DNA of 64,000 nt from JBGSOV01 sp041738935 (GTDB taxonomy: Bacteria; Patescibacteriota; Gracilibacteria; CAIRYL01; GCA-016699755): positions 35,247 to 99,246 of the forward strand of contig JBGSOV010000007.1 in assembly GCA_041738935.1 (NCBI GenBank), in the 5' to 3' direction. Shown here piece after piece: positions 61,002 to 64,000 of the stretch. Position numbers and translations under genes: made by a program. Position 1 is the first letter of the stretch; each line of letters begins with the position of its first letter. The notes below the pieces were generated by a model that worked only from the letters and a program-made list of their open reading frames with translations, did no database searches and was not told the DNA's origin.

Positions 61002-61745
61002 CTACGAGCGCTCAAGAATAGGGACTTCACCACGTTTATGGGCGCTTTTTGCTACAAGTCTTTCGACAAGAACTTCTGACGCATTAGCCGCGACAAAATC
61101 TCTTTCATCTTCCATTTTTTGTAAAATGGCATCGAGTGCTGGATAGTTGATTCCTAGTTCTTTTTCATCAGTATGATTCAGCACCAGCTCCGCGCTTGGT
61201 GCTTTGGTATAGATATTTTCAGGAAGTTCAAAATGACGTGCCAGCGCAAACACTTCGGTTTTCCAGACTTCACCAAGAACCTCGATATCGACACCGCCAT
61301 CACCGTATTTGGTAAAAAATCCGGTCAAAAGTTCGGTTTTGTTCCCAGTTCCCAGTACAACTGCATCATGTTCATTTGCAGCTGCGTAGAGCACAATCAT
61401 CCGCATCCGCGCCATAATGTTGCCGCGTGTCATCGGTTTATTCACAAAATCAAGCTGAAATAATGGTGCACAAAAGGGCGCAATGTCGATTTCTTGTGCA
61501 TCTAGTTCGAGCATTTCGCAGACTTTGCGCGCATCTTTCAAATTTGCTTCGCTCGAAAAATCGCTGTGCGGTAGACGCAAGGCAATAATATTTTTGGCTC
61601 CAATCGCTTGTGCGGCAATGCACGCTACCACTGCCGAATCGACCCCGCCAGAGATGCCAAGCACTGCCTGTGTTTTGCCATTCGCCTGCAGATTTTTTTG
61701 CAGATTTGTAATCAGTATTTCAGCAAGATGAGCAGTAGAATTCAT
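61002..61745 (-). CDS. nadE: NH3-dependent NAD+ synthetase
   Basis: A 247-residue N-type ATP pyrophosphatase that makes NAD from nicotinic acid adenine dinucleotide, ammonia and ATP. The PP-loop is SGGVDSA (32-38); LGTGNKTELLTGFFTKYGDGG is the substrate and ammonia site; EVWKTEVFALARHF and APSAEL follow. No glutaminase domain is present, so ammonia is the nitrogen donor. Length is close to the usual 245-275. Confidence 0.95.
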   Translation of the reverse strand: MNSTAHLAEILITNLQKNLQANGKTQAVLGISGGVDSAVVACIAAQAIGAKNIIALRLPHSDFSSEANLKDARKVCEMLELDAQEIDIAPFCAPLFQLDFVNKPMTRGNIMARMRMIVLYAAANEHDAVVLGTGNKTELLTGFFTKYGDGGVDIEVLGEVWKTEVFALARHFELPENIYTKAPSAELVLNHTDEKELGINYPALDAILQKMEDERDFVAANASEVLVERLVAKSAHKRGEVPILERS

Positions 61746-61807
61746 GTGCGAAAAAGATGTGTTTTTAGTATTACTGATTTGACAAAAAATTTCCTCTCAA
61801 AAATTTC

Positions 61808-61837
61808 TTGCTTTTGAGTCACACCGAAGGGTATATT
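61808..61837 (+). promoter_or_regulatory. Promoter of the aromatic leader-aldolase transcript
   Basis: TTGCTT (61808-61813) and TATATT (61832-61837) are 18 nt apart. The predicted start of transcription (61843-61846) falls at the ATG of the leader peptide, so the leader would be translated leaderless, as may be the case at several other genes in this window. Confidence 0.55.
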
Positions 61838-61845
61838 TATGAGTG

Positions 61846-61890
61846 ATGAGAAAAAACTTTTGGTTCTTTGGCTTCTTCTTTTACGCCTGA
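61846..61890 (+). CDS. Aromatic (phenylalanine-rich) leader peptide
   Basis: A 14-residue frame MRKNFWFFGFFFYA ending in TGA. Six of 14 residues are Phe, plus one Trp and one Tyr, all between residues 5 and 13. This is very like the PheL and PheM leaders of enteric bacteria. It lies just after the promoter and before a terminator/antiterminator pair (61895-61959) and a gene for aromatic synthesis. Ribosome stalling on Phe codons when charged tRNA-Phe is scarce would be the signal. An overlapping frame (ATG 61839, stop 61911) gives a Leu-rich peptide and has an AAGGG 7 nt upstream, so that frame is the competing reading; the Phe frame fits the downstream gene better. Confidence 0.7.
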   Translation: MRKNFWFFGFFFYA

Positions 61891-61894
61891 TAAG

Positions 61895-61959
61895 GGCGGA
61901 GGAGTATTGCTAAAGATTTTTTCTCACGCATCTCACTTCCGCCACTAAGGCGGATTTTT
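61895..61959 (+). promoter_or_regulatory. Transcription attenuator: antiterminator and terminator
   Basis: Terminator: TCCGCC (61938-61943), loop ACTAA, GGCGGA (61949-61954), then five T, C and five more T. Antiterminator: an identical GGCGGA copy at 61895-61900, extended by GG, can pair with CTTCCGCC (61936-61943), an 8-bp stem stronger than the terminator. CGCC (61884-61887), overlapping the end of the leader peptide, can pair with GGCG (61895-61898) and so free the terminator. A ribosome at the leader stop (61888) would cover 61895-61900 and allow termination; one stalled on the Phe codons (61858-61881) would leave it free for the antiterminator. Confidence 0.75.
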
Positions 61960-61976
61960 CTTTTTATACCTCTTTT

Positions 61977-62780
61977 ATGTCTACCACAGGAAAATTAATC
62001 CGAATGGAACGGATTATTAATCGTAACACGGGCAAATCGATTGTGATTCCGATGGATCATGGTGTGACAATCGGACCAGTAATGGGACTTATTGATATGG
62101 GGCGAACGGTGGATGCCGTCGCAAGTGGTGGCGCCAATGCAGTACTCGGTCATTTGGGTTTGCCACTTTTTGGACACCGTCATCACGGCAAAGATGTGGG
62201 GTTGATTCTGCATTTGTCCGCTTCAACATGCGTCAATCCGACTGACCCAAACGACAAAGTCATCGTCAATACTGTCCAAAATGCTGTCAAAATGGGCGCA
62301 GATGGGGTTTCTGTACATGTTAATATCGGCTCTAAAACCGAATCCAAACAGCTCGAAGACCTCGGGCGAATCGCTGTCGAATGTATCGAATGGGGGATGC
62401 CGCTGCTCGCCATGATGTATCCGCGCGGCGAAGGCCTCACTGGTGACGAAAAATCCGTCGAAATGGTCAAACTCGCGGCGCGTATCGGTGCCGAACTGGG
62501 TGCGGATATTGTCAAAACCTACTACACTGGCGATCCCGAATCTATGCGCGAAGTGGTCAAAGGCTGCCCCGTGCCAGTACTGATTGCCGGAGGTTCAAAA
62601 TTATCTGACGAAGACACTCTCAAAATGATTCGTGGAGCTATGGATGCCGGCTGTGCGGGGCTTTCGATGGGAAGAAACTCTTTTCAACACGACAATCCAG
62701 AAAAGTTTGTCGCCGCTGCTGCCAAAATTGTTCATGGTGATGCGAGCTACGAAGAAGCGCTTGCTTTCTTGCAAAGCTAA
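61977..62780 (+). CDS. Archaeal-type class I aldolase, probable ADTH synthase (AroA')
   Basis: A 267-residue Schiff-base aldolase of the DhnA/ADTH synthase family. IPMDHGVTIGPVMGLIDM has Asp27; LLAMMYPRGE has Tyr148; GADIVKTYYTGD has Lys180, the Schiff-base Lys. GGANAVLGHLGLPL, GKDVGLILHLSAS and GVSVHVNIGSKTESKQLEDLG closely resemble archaeal 2-amino-3,7-dideoxy-D-threo-hept-6-ulosonate synthase, which starts the alternative route to 3-dehydroquinate. The same fold also serves as fructose-bisphosphate aldolase, so activity is not certain. The Phe attenuator before it and tRNA-Phe after it favour an aromatic role. A DHQ synthase II partner is not in the window. Confidence 0.8.
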   Translation: MSTTGKLIRMERIINRNTGKSIVIPMDHGVTIGPVMGLIDMGRTVDAVASGGANAVLGHLGLPLFGHRHHGKDVGLILHLSASTCVNPTDPNDKVIVNTVQNAVKMGADGVSVHVNIGSKTESKQLEDLGRIAVECIEWGMPLLAMMYPRGEGLTGDEKSVEMVKLAARIGAELGADIVKTYYTGDPESMREVVKGCPVPVLIAGGSKLSDEDTLKMIRGAMDAGCAGLSMGRNSFQHDNPEKFVAAAAKIVHGDASYEEALAFLQS

Positions 62781-62803
62781 AAGCTTGCGTGACAAAACAA
62801 AAT

Positions 62804-62827
62804 ACGCCACAATACTTTGGCGTTTTT
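62804..62827 (+). terminator. Terminator of the aldolase gene
   Basis: ACGCCA (62804-62809) pairs with TGGCGT (62818-62823), directly followed by T (62823-62827). Confidence 0.8.
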
Positions 62828-62909
62828 AATAGGAGAGTCTAGTGATAGAGTCCCGCAGGGCGGGAAAAATCCTCTCTAACTCGAATCGTAATTGCCCTTT
62901 TATACCCTT

Positions 62910-62984
62910 GGCCGGGTAGCTCAGTGGTAGAGCAGAGGACTGAAAATCCTCGTGTCGGCAGTTCAATTCTGCCCCCGGCCACCA
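62910..62984 (+). tRNA. tRNA-Phe (GAA)
   Basis: A complete cloverleaf of 75 nt: acceptor GGCCGGG/CCCGGCC, D-arm with TAGCTCAGTGGTAGAGC, anticodon stem GAGGA/TCCTC with loop CTGAAAA (anticodon GAA, 34-36), T-arm with GTTCAATTC, discriminator A and an encoded CCA. A TATACC lies 4 nt upstream. It sits 126 bp after the aldolase gene that a Phe leader controls. Confidence 0.97.
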
Positions 62985-62992
62985 TTCATTTT

Positions 62993-63532
62993 ATGACATC
63001 GTTTTTACAACCAGACGAATACCATGAGAGTGTCTTTGAGTCACAAACATTCAAAGACATTGATTTTACGAATCAATCTTTTGCAAATTCAACTTTTAAC
63101 GATTGTACTTTTCAAAATTGCAATCTCTCGAATGTTGATTTTTCACAAACGAAACTGTTGGGAGTGAGGTTTAAAAAATGTAAGATTCTTGGTATTAATT
63201 TTTCAAAGTGCAGCACATTTCTGCTCGATTTTTCGTTTGCAGATTCGCATATCTCATTATCGATTTTTTCAAATCTTAACCTCAAAGGAACGCTTTTTGA
63301 AAGCTGTGAAATCTTTGAATGTGCTTTTATCCAAACAAATTTATCACATGTCGATTTCAAAAAATCTGACCTCAGAAGAAGTCGTTTTCAAAATTCGAAC
63401 CTCAGTTTTGCTTCGCTCCAAACCGCCACAAATTATAGTATTGACCCCAATCAAAATATCTTAAAAAAGACCAAGGTTGCGCTCCCCGAAGTGATTGGAC
63501 TTCTTGATACGTACGATTTGGATATTCAATAA
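62993..63532 (+). CDS. Pentapeptide-repeat protein (Qnr/McbG-like)
   Basis: A 179-residue protein made mostly of pentapeptides with central Phe or Leu: FKDIDFTNQSFANSTFNDCT, FQNCNLSNVDFSQTKLLGV, and LRRSRFQNSNLSFASLQTA. The family forms a right-handed quadrilateral beta-helix that mimics DNA; Qnr and McbG protect gyrase. The length (about 180-215 in Qnr) fits a single-domain protein. The DNA is more AT-rich than its neighbours and follows the tRNA by 8 bp, a usual spot for horizontal acquisition. Gyrase protection is only a possibility. The ATG at 62993 is used; the frame runs back into the tRNA. Confidence 0.85.
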   Translation: MTSFLQPDEYHESVFESQTFKDIDFTNQSFANSTFNDCTFQNCNLSNVDFSQTKLLGVRFKKCKILGINFSKCSTFLLDFSFADSHISLSIFSNLNLKGTLFESCEIFECAFIQTNLSHVDFKKSDLRRSRFQNSNLSFASLQTATNYSIDPNQNILKKTKVALPEVIGLLDTYDLDIQ

Positions 63533-63662
63533 TCGCTTCGCTCGTATACATTTGATTGTCGAAATAATGGTGGATTTGTGGGGCGCAACGAAAACCAAAC
63601 GAAAACAAGATTTGAATATTTTTGTTCAGTCTCCGGCAATTTTGCAAAAGTATCTCACCAAA

Positions 63663-63971
63663 TCATGCAGCATTACCCCCTCCTTTTTGAGAAGAAAAAT
63701 TTTTGTATGCTAGAAAACCGAGAGCAATAACAAAAAGAACGAGACAAACAATCACCGTCATTATGACGCTCGGATATGCTCCATCAAATCCGCTGGCAGA
63801 AGTGTGTTTGAGCCAGATTCCGCCATATGCCCAAACGAGCACGAGTCCGTAAAAAATATCCTGCGCCGGAGCAGGTGTTCTGATGTTTCACCTGCTCCAC
63901 AGGTTTGGTTTGATGGATAAGTGAGGTTTAATCGCAACCCATTTGTTGTATTCCTGCTCCTTAGATTGCAT
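63663..63971 (-). pseudogene. Small membrane-protein frame broken by a palindrome
   Basis: On the minus strand an ATG at 63971 opens a frame MQSKEQEYNKWVAIKPHL...LWSR that stops at a TGA (63888-63890) inside the palindrome at 63868-63898. The same frame reopens at once (NIRTPAPAQDIFYGLVLVWA) and runs with two membrane segments (IFYGLVLVWAYGGIWL, IMTVIVCLVLFVIALGFLAY) to a TGA at 63663. A single gene of about 102 codons with an inserted palindrome is the simplest reading; alternatively a 59-residue protein starts at GTG 63842. Confidence 0.45.
63868..63898. repeat. Perfect 10-bp inverted repeat (GGAGCAGGTG)
   Basis: GGAGCAGGTG (63868-63877), an 11-nt spacer, and CACCTGCTCC (63889-63898). It supplies the TGA that breaks the minus-strand frame around it, and could be a short mobile palindrome. 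Confidence 0.7.
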
Positions 63972-64000
63972 TACCAAAACAGTAAGGACGGGGTGAGGCA

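Noticed and set aside
61839..61913. Leu-rich leader peptide in the frame overlapping the Phe leader (ATG 61839, AAGGG upstream)
   Set aside because: The same T/C-rich bases give Leu codons one frame over. It has a better Shine-Dalgarno, but its stop lies beyond the antiterminator arm, the promoter would place its ATG at or before the transcript start, and the downstream gene has no link to leucine. Kept as the alternative reading.
21501..63971. TGA read as glycine (code 25), suggested by frames continuing past TGA at 21630 and 63888
   Set aside because: Many clear genes end at TGA at the right family length (dut, valS neighbours) and several operon junctions are ATGA overlaps, so TGA is a stop here.
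1..64000. CRISPR array, insertion sequence or prophage
   Set aside because: No regularly spaced direct repeats, no transposase or integrase and no phage structural genes were found; the repeats present are short palindromes.

Overview
The window is about 64 kb of bacterial chromosome, gene-dense and of medium GC, using the standard genetic code: several start/stop overlaps of the form ATGA require TGA to be a stop. The content suggests a Candidate Phyla Radiation (Patescibacteria) type bacterium, perhaps close to Peregrinibacteria. Reasons are: rpsF is followed directly by rpsR with no ssb or rplI; there are many single-anchor lipoproteins and secreted proteins with Pro/Thr/Ser linkers; cohesin- and dockerin-like modules occur; Cys-rich families of the kind seen in these genomes are present; and some genes appear to be leaderless, with a -10 box about 6-8 nt before the start codon. 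The lineage is an inference; no marker gene here proves it.

Layout. 1-477: 5' part of aspS (minus). 650-6905: a lipoprotein with three I78-inhibitor-like repeats, then a three-gene operon ending in a 1533-residue unknown protein. 7036-18331: housekeeping block (valS, dut, a class B penicillin-binding protein, rplT-rpmI-infC, a YifB/ComM AAA protein, gyrB). 18469-23114: a TVP38 membrane protein coupled to a flavin disulfide reductase, an SRPBCC protein, a decayed stretch and an anchored unknown protein. 23431-36350: a six-gene minus-strand operon of secreted proteins with cohesin-like, DUF11, Ig-like, TSP1-like and dockerin modules, closed by a strong terminator. 36630-41750: lipoprotein, Cys-rich zinc-ribbon protein, ABC-F ATPase, a nested palindromic element and a small membrane protein. 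41792-44390: a 5'-truncated rpsI relic, rpmF, nusB, rnc and a nuclease-like protein. 44490-49658: a protein with nine C-x11-C units, leuB, small genes, metK, rpsR-rpsF. 49785-56754: FecR-domain protein, SanA-like protein, tgt, and serB, serC and serA, which together give a complete phosphorylated serine pathway. 56916-61745: HD hydrolase, tatD, an interrupted small gene, a DEAD-box helicase, a lipoprotein and nadE. 61808-63532: an aromatic leader peptide with attenuator before an archaeal-type aldolase (ADTH synthase family), then tRNA-Phe(GAA) and a pentapeptide-repeat protein. 63663-63971: a small membrane-protein frame broken by a palindrome.

Two parts stand out. First, 61808-61959 looks like a complete phenylalanine attenuator (a 14-residue leader with 8 aromatic residues, an antiterminator and a terminator) in front of a gene that fits the first step of archaeal-type aromatic amino acid synthesis. 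Second, 23515-36350 encodes a non-cellulosomal cohesin/dockerin-like surface assembly. Also notable are GC-rich palindromic repeats inserted in frame in valS (two sites) and tatD.
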